The notes: generated by a model not told the origin, from the letters alone. 64,000 bases of DNA from Tetragonia tetragonoides (GCA_038025085.1 CM076147.1:31718766-31782765), one strand, 5' to 3'. Positions 25,501 to 37,552 are shown, numbered from the stretch's first letter. Made by a program: numbers and translations.

Positions 25501-25853
25501 CATCTTTTATCCTCATCACCTCTAATTACCTGACTCACTGCAATCATCACGATCAAAAATTACAGCTGGATTCTCTCTCTACCCCTCTCTCTATATTGCT
25601 CTCTGTTCAAACTCCTGTTCATGGCAGAAGGGTTATTTATCAGATATTTTCTCTCATAAAGCAGTTTACTTTTAATAGTTTTATAGCCTATTTTAGGGAC
25701 AGTTTCTTTGCTCATTGTGATAGAGATAGGTGAGGAAAGGAAGTAATGTTTAGATTATGCTTTCAGTTTAGGATCTAGGATGCTGTATGAGGGTTTTAGG
25801 CCCTGGGTTTTAGGGGGATGACATGTTTGAGTCTTCATGTAGTCATGTACATG
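22519..25853 (-). promoter_or_regulatory. Upstream region and possible long 5' leader of the ATH1-like gene
   Basis: No separate gene is supported. CT-rich, leader-like sequence reads on the minus strand at about 25430-25330, next to a 25-codon ATG frame (25326-25249) that could be a uORF if transcription starts that far out. Poly-A/T runs (24536-24557) occur between. Whether 5' UTR introns span 22.5-25.4 kb cannot be decided from sequence. Confidence 0.3.
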
Positions 25854-26239
25854 TAAAGATGGCTTTGTGCCGTGAGCTCGGGCCATGCTTGTGCCGTGTG
25901 CTCGGGTGTGTCTTCGTGCTTTGTCACAATATTGTGTCGTGCTGTGTTTATAGTTATCGTGCTTCGTGTCGTGTCGTGCCTGCTCTTCCAAACGGTAGGC
26001 CCAGCTCGTATCCGTGCTCATGCTTGCGTCATGTCGTGCGTGCCGTGCCCATGCTTTTTCAAATAATATTAAAATTTTCGTCGTGTCGTATCCCACTGTA
26101 CCTGACCGTGCCCCACGTGCTTTCTTTTCAAAATTCAAGTCCGGTCATTCGTGCCGTGCTTCCTCCGTGCCTATGTCGTGCCGAGTGAAAAGCTCAGTCG
26201 TGTCGTGTCTCGTACTAACCGTGCCCAGTATCATCTCTA
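25854..26239. mobile_element. Non-autonomous hAT element with GTGCCGTG-rich interior, 386 bp
   Basis: Ends 'taaagatggctttgtgccgt' and, inverted, 'tagagatgatactgggcacg'. The exact 8-bp duplication tgtacatg lies at 25846-25853 and 26240-26247. The interior is a degenerate run of 'cgtgtcgtgccgtgc' motifs, so the long frames on both strands are repeat artefacts, not genes. Confidence 0.88.
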
Positions 26240-28635
26240 TGTACATGTACTCACAAAGTTCAGTACCCTGTTTCTTTCATTTCCTTTTTAGCTTTGTTTT
26301 TAAAATTTTGGCGGATCTACAATGTGTTTAGGTCTTCAGTTCGTTTCCTTACTTGATTAGTAGTCCTGTTTAAATTATCTTTAAAAAAAGCACGTTTCAA
26401 ATAGATACGTATTTTTTCTCTCCCACGTAACTAGATTTAAATGTAGCATGAAAAAGAAGGAACAAAATTCCCTGAATAGAACAAAACAGAAAGGAATTAA
26501 ACAAAATTTTGCAGAATGATACATAACAAAACATAATGAAGAAGGAATCGAACATAGGACTAAAGTATAACCTTTTGCTCCCGAGATATTACATTGTTTT
26601 TTCATAAATATCCCTTTTTTCTCCATTGAATATGAACTTTTGTGCTTATAATTTATACACCGACTTTAATTATTGAAAATGTGACATATCTAAGTCTTTA
26701 AATAATGGAACTACCATGTTACAAGTAAAGTGATATGATTTTAAGAGATACTAGGAGTATCGTTCCCAATCTATAAGTTCAGGGTTCGATTTCTAGCAAA
26801 GCTTTTGTGCCTCCTCCAAAACCAAACAAACAAAAAAATGTAATTAGATAATAAATAAGAATTAACAAAAATTAAAATAAAGGGCTAATAAGTTGATTTC
26901 GTGTGTTCTTCTGAGCTTACCTAGTAAATTCAGTTTTGGTCCGTAGTATAGATGGAAAGTGGGTACCCAATTCCGCCAATTTGTTACTAGTTTTCCGGAG
27001 TCGGGCGAACCACAATTCCAATGTCCAATTTTTATTGCCTAAAATCGGGGTCCATTTAGTGATGTAGCTAGGTGAACCTCCCCTCTCTCTCTCCTCCATT
27101 TATGCCTAGGTAAACCCCAAGGTCTAGACAATAATTTGGCCCAATATCGGATTCCAGTTGCAAAATTAGATATTGTATTGGGATGAAAAAGAACTAATAA
27201 GATGATGAATTGATGGAGGGGGGGCTGGGAGTTGATGCAAGCAAAGGCTGAAAAGTGACATATGGTCAGGAAATCTTTGGCGAATTAATTAAGTATACAT
27301 TTGCAATGAAGTTGGGTTTCCTGGCCTTTGTACGGCTGAAGTGGAGGGATTAACTTTCAGACTTCGAGGGGAGAGAGAGAGAGAGAGAGAGCGAGTGACA
27401 CACAAACAAAATGGGTTTTATCCACTGGGGCTATACAGGGGGGATCAAAATTACATATGCAACGCATCAAACTTTCAGCCACTTTCAGGCCTGTATATGC
27501 TTCAATGTCAGCTACCAAATAAGCTAAATCGTGAAGTTCAGGACTTAGCTGTTCTGGTGCAAAGGGTCGATCTGTTAACAAGCTGTTCTGGTGCAAAGGG
27601 TCGATCTGTTAACAATAATTAAGTCTAGGTAGCATCTGAAAATGTGCAAAGTTATGATGAACTTTAATATTGATTTGCTAAACACCAGTAGAAATAGAAT
27701 CACAAAATATAGCAACAGTTTTCTATAATACCCAATTTCCATTTTATTTTGATCTTCCCTTTTTGTTGAGGAAGGCTAGACACTAAAGTCACTAAAGACT
27801 CCGTTCACTTCAACTGACTGGCGGAACAGTGAGGAATGAAACGGAACAGAACGAAACAAAACGTAATGTAACATAAAGACGACGAAAAGAACAAGACCTA
27901 GTAATCCAAATTTTGTTTGGTTGTACAACAAGATTTCCATAGGAGTATCATTTTGTTGCAAAAAAAATCCCACTTGCCCACTTTAATGCTATGAGTTAAA
28001 TGAAAATGATGTCAACTTTTCATTTACATTGTGGCTGATGTGTAAGATCTGTTGAGAGGGTGAGTTAAATCTAGATTTAAGCGCGATTTAAAAGAAGGAA
28101 GAACAACTAGGTAGGATTAATTTATCCCAAAATTTTGAATTGATTCAATCTCCTCCATGTTGAACCCCTTCTCCCAAATTGAATCTTTCTTCCTCAATCC
28201 TACTAATTCCCCAACATGGTTAAGTTATTAATCAATCACACCACAATTAAGAAATAATCACTTAATACATGAACTTAAAAAACAGGATTTTGAAACCCAT
28301 GTTTTGAGGTGTTTTCTTTTCTGGTTTTGTTAGGTACAATCACACTTCTTCCATATATTAGATTGATTATTTTCCATTTACCCCTTCAATGTTTAAATTC
28401 ATTATAGTTCAATTTAGTTCAGTTTAGTTGAAAAACATATTTTTTTCATATATTACCATTTAGTAAAGTTTAATTTAGTGCAAGAGAGCACATACTTACT
28501 ATCAATTCGGTGAAATAGAACAAACCTGTAGTGTCTTACAGTATGATGTATGCTCTTATAATGTGAAGAAGAAAATTGATTTTGAGACACAAACTACATC
28601 TGTTCACGGGTGAGCAGCAGGTTAGTCATGAACAT
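26240..28635. other. Intergenic DNA with simple repeats
   Basis: No gene recognised. It holds a GA run (27367-27390) and a tandem duplication of about 36 bp containing 'ctggtgcaaagggtcgatct' (27547-27613). A tRNA-like B box at about 26787-26800, followed by an A-rich stretch, may be a short SINE fragment. Confidence 0.5.
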
Positions 28636-29460
28636 TTATGGGAGATGAGATGGTAGTGTCCCACTCTTACGACTTAATGGTAAAGGGTTCGAATTCTTGT
28701 ATAGGGTAAATTAAATCTTTATGTACCATTTTTTGTAGAGTGAGCGTAACTGGGTACCTACCGGGTATTGTACTATCCGAAATTGGAATTGGATCTACCG
28801 GTTCCTAATTCTTAGGAATTGGAATTGGTTGCACCGGTTCCTAAATCTTGAATTGGAATTGGATCCACCGGGCACCCACCGGTTCCTAGATACCTAAGTC
28901 CGCATTAAATGCAATTTTTATTATTTTTTAAATCATATAAATATATATTTCAATAATAAAAAAAATATCAATTATAATATTGCACTAACAAATATTAGTT
29001 TTCGAAGATACCACAAACATAAAATCAAATAATACGATCAAAATACTTAACAATATAAATCAAAATTTAAAATAACGTATACAATTATTTGATTACTAAT
29101 AGTACAAATACGATTATTAAAACATAAAAATTACAAATACAATTTTTAAAAACCATTAATCTTACTAGAAAATCACTATTTTTTACTTCTATTAAAGGAT
29201 AAAGTCTTATAATTTTTTTTACACCAGGTACCCAACCGATTCCGGTTTCAAAAAGTCAGGAATTGAAATTGGAATTGGTTGATACCGGTTCCTATTTCTG
29301 GGAATTGGAATTGGAATTGGTTAGACCGGTTCCGGAACCACTGGTTCCAAACCAATTCCGGTTCCGGTACTGGATACCCTGATTTTCTGCTCACCCCTAA
29401 TTCTTTGTGCAGGGAGGGTCTTTTCGTTTACTTGATCCCGTCAGCCTATCAAAAATAGAT
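28636..29460 (+). repeat. Probable SINE interrupted by a hAT insertion
   Basis: Left part 28640-28735 has tRNA-like signals 'gatggtagtgtc' (A box) and 'gggttcgaattc' (B box). Sequence that appears to continue it resumes after 29407. The hAT at 28736-29399 sits exactly at the break. Outer edges unknown. Confidence 0.45.
28736..29399. mobile_element. Non-autonomous hAT element, 664 bp
   Basis: Ends 'tagagtgagcg' and, inverted, 'taggggtgagc'. Both subterminal regions are full of 'ggaattggaattgg' and 'accggttcc' motifs. Flanked by attttttg (28728-28735) and attctttg (29400-29407), 7 of 8 matching. AT-rich centre without coding potential. Confidence 0.85.
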
Positions 29461-29498
29461 TAGCTTACTCGTGCATGTGGTTTGTAGATTATTGCAAG

Positions 29499-29694
29499 TA
29501 GGGTTGTTCACCGGTCCCGACCAGGACCGGACCGATTTTTTTTTTAAAAAGAGCCAGGACCGATTTTAAGCTTTTGACATTATTTGCCATCCGGTCCAGA
29601 CCGGACCGGACAGAAACTCACTCTGTCGGTCCAAAAGCATGACCGATCTCTTAGCCGGGTCCGTCTGGTCCGGACCGAAAGATGAACCGCGCTA
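29499..29694. mobile_element. Small hAT MITE, 196 bp
   Basis: Ends 'tagggttgttcaccggt' and, inverted, 'tagcgcggttcatc', with repeated 'ggaccgg' motifs inside. The exact 8-bp duplication attgcaag lies at 29491-29498 and 29695-29702. Confidence 0.9.
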
Positions 29695-29748
29695 ATTGCA
29701 AGCATCTTTGCAGCAAAAAAGCATTAGAGTAAATAAAATTGAACGTAC

Positions 29749-30031
29749 CAACAAGGGTGGTGGTCTAGTGGTTCCAAGCTTACTCCCAAGTGGTTTAGTA
29801 AGGCAAGGTCATGGTTCGAATCCCCATTCCCCCCATGCCTTGTGTCTGCTGGCTTCTAGGAACTATACTAGCCCCTTGTTGGTGTTACGTTGACGGGGCT
29901 AGTGCTTGCGCTGGTTGTTCAGCTAGTCTGATATGTTCGCTATTGAACACAAGAGTCCGAACATGACGTAGCAGGGAGTGCCTCGATCGCCATTCACTTA
30001 CACTCTCTTTTTGACGAGCAAAAAAATAAAT
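29749..30031 (+). mobile_element. tRNA-derived SINE, copy 1, with 18-bp target-site duplication
   Basis: Starts 'caacaagggtggtggtctag' with A box 'tggtctagtgg' and perfect B box 'ggttcgaatcc', and ends in an A-rich tail. The 18-bp duplication aaataaaattgaacgtac lies at 29731-29748 and 30032-30049. A related copy is at 41561-41862. Confidence 0.93.
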
Positions 30032-30049
30032 AAATAAAATTGAACGTAC

Positions 30050-30594
30050 ACGGACTTTAACTATCAGGAATTCAGGGTCGTGGATGTGTCATGAATTGGA
30101 CTGACGGACCTCTTTGGATGGTTGAAGTGTTGGGCCTCCACCCTCTCGCACTTAACGCTTAGAGTACAATGCAAGATGCAACTATGGTGAAGATGGTTCT
30201 TGGGCTTTTTCATATTGGCTTTGTTCAACTAATATTTAGTCAGCCTTCTTTTAACTTTTCAGTCCGTCTTGTGTAGATTTGGTCCACCGTGGATCAAAAA
30301 TATAGTGCAAATATAATAAGGACATGGATGATATTTTTTTTAAAGATTTGGTCTCTTGATCCTCCATAAATAAAGTCCACCCAAGATCTTGTATTCATTT
30401 TTTTGCTCATCAAACATGAAAATAGTTTCCTTTAAATAACTAATGGGTCTCTTATGATGCCGCATCAACGTGAGATCACCTCTATACTCAAATATGACAT
30501 TATACTTGTTTGAGTAGTCTCATGTTGGTCGGACTCATAAGAATTTGTGTTAAATAACAACCTACGTGATCGAGTATATTTTACAAGATGACTA
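30050..30594. other. Intergenic spacer
   Basis: No gene or element ends recognised in this stretch of about 545 bp. Confidence 0.5.
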
Positions 30595-30903
30595 CTCTCT
30601 CCGTCCCAAATGCTAAATACAACCTGGGATTTAAACCAAATACAACATTTTTTAGACAAAAAGACCCACATACCCCTTTTAATTTACCACTCTTCCCTCC
30701 CTTTCTCTCTCTTCCCCAAATTCCCCTTCTGTCCTTCAATCAACAAACTTACTCCAGCTTAAGAGCACCCTTTGAATGAAGAAGATTCAACCCTTGAGGA
30801 AGTCATCACTCATCACCAATCAAACTGGAACTTCCCCTTGTTCTTGGTTGCTGAATTTCGTCATTGTTTGCCATCCATATATAGTCAATGAATCCATGTA
30901 TAG

Positions 30904-31062
30904 CAGTGGCGGAGCTAGGGGGTGTCAACCTTGCTCCCCCACTCCCACCAAAAATCAGAATTTTTATAGGAAAAAAAGAAAAAAGTAATTTGGTAAGTAT
31001 ATTATATCCTTATTTTTTTTAATTTTTGCACTCTCATTGTCACTCCCGTGACTCCGCCACTG
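30904..31062. mobile_element. hAT MITE, 159 bp
   Basis: TIRs begin CAGTGGCGGAG on both sides. The exact 8-bp duplication atgtatag lies at 30896-30903 and 31063-31070. Confidence 0.92.
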
Positions 31063-31377
31063 ATGTATAGCCACCGAATCACCGACAAGGCGACAACCAT
31101 TTGAATCCATGATCTTATAGATCACTAGATCAGCCATTTAATCAAGTCACTTTACTGTCAATTTGTCAAATATGAATAATGATGCCAACTCTTCATCAAT
31201 TAGGATTCATTATTAGCAGGTTTTCTTTCTTTCCGTAAATAACATTAAAAAGGTTATTTGGTTGATGATTCGTTAGCTTTTGTCTTTTATTTTCGTAAAT
31301 CAAGTTACTGAGACCGGCACATATGAAATACTTTGTGGTTGATCGGAGACTTTAAAAGTCACCAAAACTGGGCACAT

Positions 31378-31640
31378 TTCGTTTCACTGTCGCCAGCAAG
31401 TGGGATAAATGGGCATTACAGTCGCTGAAACTGAGCGACTCTAGTGCCATGTTGTCGCCCAAGTGAGGCGGCAAGTTTGAGATGGTGTCGTCATAACTGG
31501 GTGACCCTATGTCAATACAGTCGCCTGGTCTGAGCGACAACATCACAATCGTGTTGCCTGTTCATTTCCGGTGACCATCATGGTGTTCGGTCGCCTACTT
31601 TGAGCGACTGTCATTGATGTATGACTTCAGTTGTGGGCGA
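31378..31640. repeat. Left part of a GTCGC...GCGAC short-hairpin array
   Basis: Several near-palindromes of the form gtcgc-(about 10 nt)-gcgac, for example 'gtcgctgaaactgagcgac' and 'gtcgcctggtctgagcgac', are separated by variable spacers. The array resumes at 37175, beyond the Copia insertion. No coding evidence. Confidence 0.7.
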
Positions 31641-32110
31641 CTGTTAGCCTGTTGGGGGGAAGAAGTATATGATTTACATCTTGATTCTTGATCAATGCTA
31701 TAATTTTCTAGATATATGAAGTTGTACGTAGTTGGTGACCAACCTTCATCATAACTTGTGGTATTGTTTCTTGAATTAACTACAAGTAGCACGGATGCGT
31801 TATTCTTGGTCTCAATATAAGTTAGATTCAATTCCTTATTCTTCTTTTAATTTGACCTTTACAATTTATAAGACCATACTTTGACCATAGAATAATTTAA
31901 TTCTATTACAGCAATTTTTGAGTGAGACCAACTCACATAAAAATGGGGTTACTATTTAGAAAGCCTAAAATATATTCATATTTTATATCAACAAAATATA
32001 ACAATTAATTTGATTTATATTTTCATACATTTTTCACAAAATTAATTAATTTCTTATTTTCATACATTTCTCCCTTAAAAAAAACACAACTAATTTGGAC
32101 TACAGCCGCC

Positions 32111-32613
32111 TGTTGGAAATGAAGCTTGATATGCTTCATGAAGCTTGGTATGCTTCAAAGTAAAGTCCCACAAAAGCCTTGTTCATAAAATCCATTGTCC
32201 CACATTGGTAGAGAAGAGAAAAGTGTTTCGTTTGACCGGCAAAAAGATTCTGTAACCGTTACAAAATAACTAACCATTATTACCTCCCTAAAAATCCGCC
32301 CCACATTAATTATTTTGCGGTTACATATTTTTTCTCTTTATATACTTTGTTTCTTGATTTCTTTTGGACACACTAAAAAACATACACTCTCAAATCCTCT
32401 CATCTTCTCTAGTCTTGGCAGTAGATCAGTTTGCTCTCAAAATCATTGCACCGTAGTACACCGGAGCTTTGGTTGTCGTGTATCCCTGGAGGTCGGTTGC
32501 CGGAAATTCCCTAGTGTACGTGTGGCGGCAAATTCGACTTTAGGGCAGTGATTCGTCACGCCACGACTTTCTTTTGAGATAAGTTTGTTCCTTCATTAGC
32601 CTTGTTTCTAACA
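32111..32613 (+). repeat. 5' LTR of the Copia element
   Basis: 503 bp, with a TATA-like 'tttatatac' near 32337. Nearly identical to 36671-37174. Confidence 0.95.
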
Positions 32614-34406
32614 TTCTAAAGTCGAATTTCCGTTTTCAACTATGGCTGGTGATGGAATCATATTTGCTATCGATTTTTCTTTAATGACTTAGTATTCGGT
32701 CCTCATGTCTAAATCAAATATGTTTGTTAGATTCGGGAGAAAGTTTGGAATTTTTACTTTGCCAATTTGGATTTATTTTTCTTTTCGTTTATGTAATTTG
32801 ATGCTATGGCTGCTGCGAGTAACCTCTTGTGGTTGATAGTTCACTGTTTTATGCTATCTTCATTAAACTTTAGTAATTTTTTATTTTTGTTTTTGATAGG
32901 CTGTGAAAAGATTGAGGTACATGGATATTATAATTTATACATTTCCATATTATGCCCATAGTATCATGAATATATACTAATACAGTGTAACACATTGCCT
33001 TTAATTTTATTGGTTTACAAAGTGGACAATGCATCTTCCGACGCATTATATTAAAGAATAAAGTGGTAGATATATATACTGAAAAATGATGTGGTCGTTT
33101 TTTGCAACTTAATTTCTTCAAGGTTCAATTTTAATTTTAGAGAGAGTGCTGTTCAATTTGCATGCTCCTGAAAATTTCAATTGTCTTGTATACTGGTAGT
33201 GATTAGTTGAAAGTTTTGGAGTTTTTAGTGTATAAATTTACGTTTGGAGTAGTTGACTGTCTTTATTTTATGACCTATTTATTATGTACCGTTATATAAT
33301 AACTTTCATACTCCACCATTGTTTGTTCTGTTGGTCTCATTAGTGCCTCAATGGTAATGTTATGCTTAAACTTGATACACAATTTTGCTCCAAATGTATA
33401 TTATGGTCTACATAGACACTAGTCGCTCAGTTGCTCTCTTCATAAATTTTTAACCCAAGTATTATTTGGTTTGTGACCTTATTGACTATCTGACAAAGCT
33501 ATGGAGTGTAATTGTATTTTATGCAATATCTTGTTACTCTAACGTAATGGATAGGTGAGTGATTTACCAGGTAATTTTAATTCCTTGTAAAGACAAAGTG
33601 CTAGATTGTTTATCGTGTACCAAAGTCTAAATTGTCAATAACTGATCTTCAAACTTGTTATGTACAGAGTGTATGGGATATTTTTTTTTTTTTTTTTTTT
33701 TTGAACTTTATAGTTGTTAATCAATTTGGTTATTGTGTTATATCCTCCGCAATATTGATATGGGATGATTTGTAACCAATTTCTAATTAATTGTGGATAA
33801 TTCATATCCTATAATGTGCCACTAATAAATCCATTAAAGTTATTTTAATAGGTAGTGAGAGGTTACATTTTACCATCTTAAATTCTTATCGTGATTGATG
33901 GGCAATTGGGTATTATTAGAGTAACGTATATTTTTAACTTTGTTTAGTGTTAAAATATATGGCTATGTATTTTATATACATGCACTAATTGGGTTTGGAA
34001 AAATGATATTTTGGTGCCTATATATTTGGCAGTTTATGCCTAGAGGCTAGAGTGATATGACAATGGTCAAGGAAATGTCATGTGTGGAAAAATGACGGTT
34101 TACTCTTAAATGACCAACCGTTGTTATTAATGGAGAAAAATGAAACGTCTTCTTGTATGTCTCTTGTATAGTTGCATACTTGCATTTCTTGTGAATAACT
34201 TGATTGAACCCGATTAATCAACTCTCTTTGTATTGTGGAATTTAATATTTTTCATTGTCATTAAAGGAGTTACAATTAAATTGATGAGTTAATATACATA
34301 CATATTGAGAACATATGGGGAAAGTTGTATAACTATATTTATACTTATTGTGGTGTTCTCAATCTAAATTGATTGAACCCGATTCTTTGAGAATGTGGGG
34401 GTAACT

Positions 34407-34460
34407 AATAAAATTTAGTTTAACTAATAAAATTTAGTTTAACTAATAAAATTTAGTTTA
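34407..34460. repeat. Tandem repeat, three copies of about 19 bp
   Basis: The unit 'aactaataaaatttagttt' repeats three times inside the retrotransposon. Confidence 0.9.
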
Positions 34461-35529
34461 CCGAAATCTTTGTGGGTTTTGTATGATACCTAAGATATTT
34501 GAATGTTTATGTATATTTCTTTTATACTCATAAAATGTTGCATATAATTCTAGAGATATCTTGAATATGAAAATGATGATTTGAGTGAAATCATTTATTA
34601 TTTCTTGCATAGCTTATTTGCAATATCGAAATAATAAGCTAATTTTTGGCACTTTGCTTTTGTGCGTGGTAGATAAAACCATATTATTTAAATATGAAAT
34701 TATCATATATTGAAAGAGACCATTATTTTTATATTCTCTATGCGAGGAACTTATAATAGCATATCACATAAGAACAACTAAGGTTCTAAATATTTTTTTA
34801 TTTTGTGTATGCTAGGGTTATTGAATTAGTATGCTATACATTAACTTGTGTTTGCATTTTGATAGACATCTTTGTCGTGTTTGATGGGTATATTGGTGCA
34901 AATTATGTGACAAGTTAATAACATATATGTACAAGTGAATATCTTGTCTTTCTCCTTGTTGAGGTGTTGTCTCTAAAACTTGATTTGTATCACATGTTAT
35001 CATGGCATATGATTTAGAGACACGTTGAAGTACATTAAAATCACTAGAACTTCTGCGGTTTGAGTTTGAATCAGTCTCAAAAGTTGAGAATTTAAATTAA
35101 AAAAAAAGTTAGTCAATTTTGATTCTACTCTCATTTATAATTCTAACATCCAGTTAGAAAAGAATAGAGGTAATAGTGTATTACAAGGAGAATATGTTAA
35201 GAGTGTTGGAAGTGTTTGATGAGTTATACCATACCAAATATAGCATATGATGTATGCAAGTTGAGTAGATATACTCATAACCCCAATCATGATTATTGGA
35301 ATACTTTGATTATATTATTGAGGTATTGGTAAGGTACTATTAATTGGGGTTTAATTTGCACTACAAGAATTTCCCTTGTATTTGAAGGAATTTGCCATGC
35401 CAACTAAGTCTCCTAGAATGATGAATACTCTTGCTAGTGCTGCTATATTTTGGAAAATTTTCAAACATTTTTGTGTTGCAAAGATTAACAATGGAATCTA
35501 AATTTTTATTCAAGGATGTGGCAGGTTAA

Positions 35530-35860
35530 AAAGCCGAATGGCTAAGAAGTTTGCCTGTAGATATTCCATTGTGGGGGAGACCGGCTCCACTAGTATCCAT
35601 GTGTTGTGATTGTCAATTGTGTTTGTCAAGTGGCTAATAGAGTAGCCCACAACTATTCTTTCAACGGAAAGAGAAGGCATGTACGTCTTAGACATGGAAT
35701 TTGTGAAAAATCTGATCAGATATAATGTGATATCACTCGAGTGTGTTAAGTTGGAGAGAAACTTGCAAATCCTCTTCCAAAAGCCTTTGTGGAAAGATAG
35801 TGCTTGAGTCAGCACTAGGAATGGGGCTTCAGCCCAGTGGGAGTGAATTGTGATGGATAC
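35530..35860 (+). pseudogene. Copia reverse transcriptase / RNase H C-terminal remnant
   Basis: The plus-strand translation, with frame changes and stops, matches the C-terminal Copia polyprotein. It shows 'AEWLRSLPVDIPLWG', then 'ANRVAHNYSFNGKRRHVR', then 'EKLANPLPKAFVER' followed by 'EWGFSP', the place where functional elements read 'DPLTKG' and 'GMGL'. Too many breaks to be functional. Confidence 0.75.
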
Positions 35861-36166
35861 CCAACCTGGAATATATCCAGGTTCAATGGGTCAAACGAAA
35901 TCACAAAACAACTCCAGTCATGTACTACAAACCTCATTCCTCTATAAAATGATGTAGTACTTTTCTGTATACTGTCATGTGTGTGAGGTTGAGCATTTTA
36001 GCTCTTAATGAGTTCATAGCCTTGTAAGGTGGTGTGAGACAGTACACACTTGATGAACTCACCTATGTGAATGTGGGGGAATTGCCCGCCCCCTATGAGA
36101 GCATTGGGCTAATGACTCTCTAGAGCGCTCACAGAAATATCCAGGCACGTAAGGGGCTAATGTATA

Positions 36167-36442
36167 CTCCCTCCGTCCCTTCTTTACTTGGGCATATAGA
36201 AATGGCACGGGTTTTAATGGGAGGTAATTTTGGCATACACTTTCCACTTATACCCTTGACCTTCATCCCTTCTCATTCTCTTTCCTCCACTCCTTAACCC
36301 CACATGTTGGAACTAATGATGGAATAAAGAAAGGGCATATAAGTACATTCATCACTTTTTTCTTACTAATTAAGGATATGCCCAAGTAAAAGAGGGACAT
36401 CCCAAAAAGGAATGTGCCCAAGTAAAGGAGGGACGGAGGGAG
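36167..36442. mobile_element. Stowaway MITE inside the Copia element, 276 bp
   Basis: TIRs 'ctccctccgtcccttcttta' and its inverse, diverged, at the right end ('aaaggagggacggagggag'), flanked by TA (36165-36166, 36443-36444). Minus-strand frames here are shadows. Confidence 0.9.
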
Positions 36443-36670
36443 TATATATTTTCGCGAGAGTAAATCTGATTTTGAGGTTAAACTAGTGCGTAGTTTGTAC
36501 TGAACAAATACCGTGAAAGGTTCAAGGAATTTTTTCCACCTAAATGGTTGTTGGGCAAACTTGTATGCACAAGGTACTAATTCAAGTCCACAAGACATTA
36601 GTATCGTAACGTGCGACCTCCTACTGCCATGGACTTCTTCTACCACTTTTCTTTGAATCATGTGGGGGAT

Positions 36671-37174
36671 TGTTGAAAATGAAGCTTGATATGCTTCATG
36701 AAGCTTGGTATGCTTCAAAGTAAAGTCCCACAAAAGCCTTGTTCATAAAATCCATTGTCCCACATTGGTAGAGAAGAGAAAAGTGTTTCGTTTGACCGGC
36801 AAAAAGATTCTGTAACCGTTACAAAATAACTAACCATTATTACCTCCCTAAAAATCCGCCCCACATTAATTATTTTGCGGTTACATATTTTTTCTCTTTA
36901 TATACTTTGTTTCTTGATTTCTTTTGGACACACTAAAAAACATACACTCTCAAATCCTCTCATCTTCTCTAGTCTTGGCAGTAGATCAGTTTGCTCTCAA
37001 AATCATTGCACCGTAGTACACCGGAGCTTTGGTTGTCGTGTATCCCTGGAGGTCGGTTGCCGGAAATTCCCTAGTGTACGTGTGGGGGCAAATTCGACTT
37101 TAGGGCAGTGATTCGTCACGCCACGATTTTCTTTTGAGATAAGTTTGTTCCTTCATTAGCCTTGTTTCTTAACA
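36671..37174 (+). repeat. 3' LTR of the Copia element
   Basis: 504 bp, nearly identical to the 5' LTR. It follows the polypurine tract and precedes the duplicated ccgcc. Confidence 0.95.
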
Positions 37175-37455
37175 CCGCCAACAACTGGCGATATTTTTTC
37201 ATGACAGTCGCTAACAACAGGCGACCAACCACCACGAAAAGTACTTGTAGCAGGCGGCCAAAAGTCAATGTTGTCGCCGAATTGTGGTGGTGGTATGCTA
37301 ATGTTGTCGCCGGGTTGTGGTAGTGGTATGCGAATGTTGTCGCCCAGATCTGGCAACCATGTTTCATTTATTCCGCCGGTTGCAAGCGACAATGTGGAAG
37401 GACAGTCGCTCAATTTGAGCGACAATAGTGCCAAGTTATCGCTTAGTTTGGCGAT
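37175..37455. repeat. Right part of the GTCGC...GCGAC short-hairpin array
   Basis: Continues the array, including the near-perfect palindrome 'gtcgctcaatttgagcgac' and imperfect units such as 'gtcgctaacaacaggcgac'. Joining the flanks of the Copia insertion re-forms another unit ('cgccaacaactggcg'). Confidence 0.7.
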
Positions 37456-37552
37456 AGTGGTACGAAAATGGCCAAGATCTATAAACAGATTACTGCACAA
37501 TTCTGATAGTACAACGATAGAATTATCTGCATCCAATCCAACTAAAAGATAA

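Larger units (their letters stand above)
32111..37174 (+). mobile_element. Copia-type LTR retrotransposon, 5.06 kb, non-autonomous
   Basis: LTRs at 32111-32613 and 36671-37174 differ by three substitutions and one indel. They have TG...CA ends (TGTTG ... TAACA) and an exact 5-bp duplication ccgcc (32106-32110, 37175-37179). A purine-rich tract 'gtgggggat' abuts the 3' LTR. Near the 3' end the plus strand retains a broken Copia RNase H signature ('AEWLR', 'DIPLWGRPAPLVS', 'NGKRRHVR'), which gives superfamily and orientation. No long ORF remains. Confidence 0.93.

Noticed and set aside
25755..26138. 127-codon minus-strand ORF rich in RHD/KHD residues
   Set aside because: It overlaps the degenerate GTGCCGTG repeat of a hAT element with exact 8-bp target duplications; composition explains the open frame.
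36263..36733. 156-codon minus-strand ORF
   Set aside because: It runs through a Stowaway MITE and into the 3' LTR on the antisense strand; no domain.
32315..37111. Two nearly identical 78-aa ORFs as a duplicated small gene
   Set aside because: Both lie within the LTRs of the Copia element.
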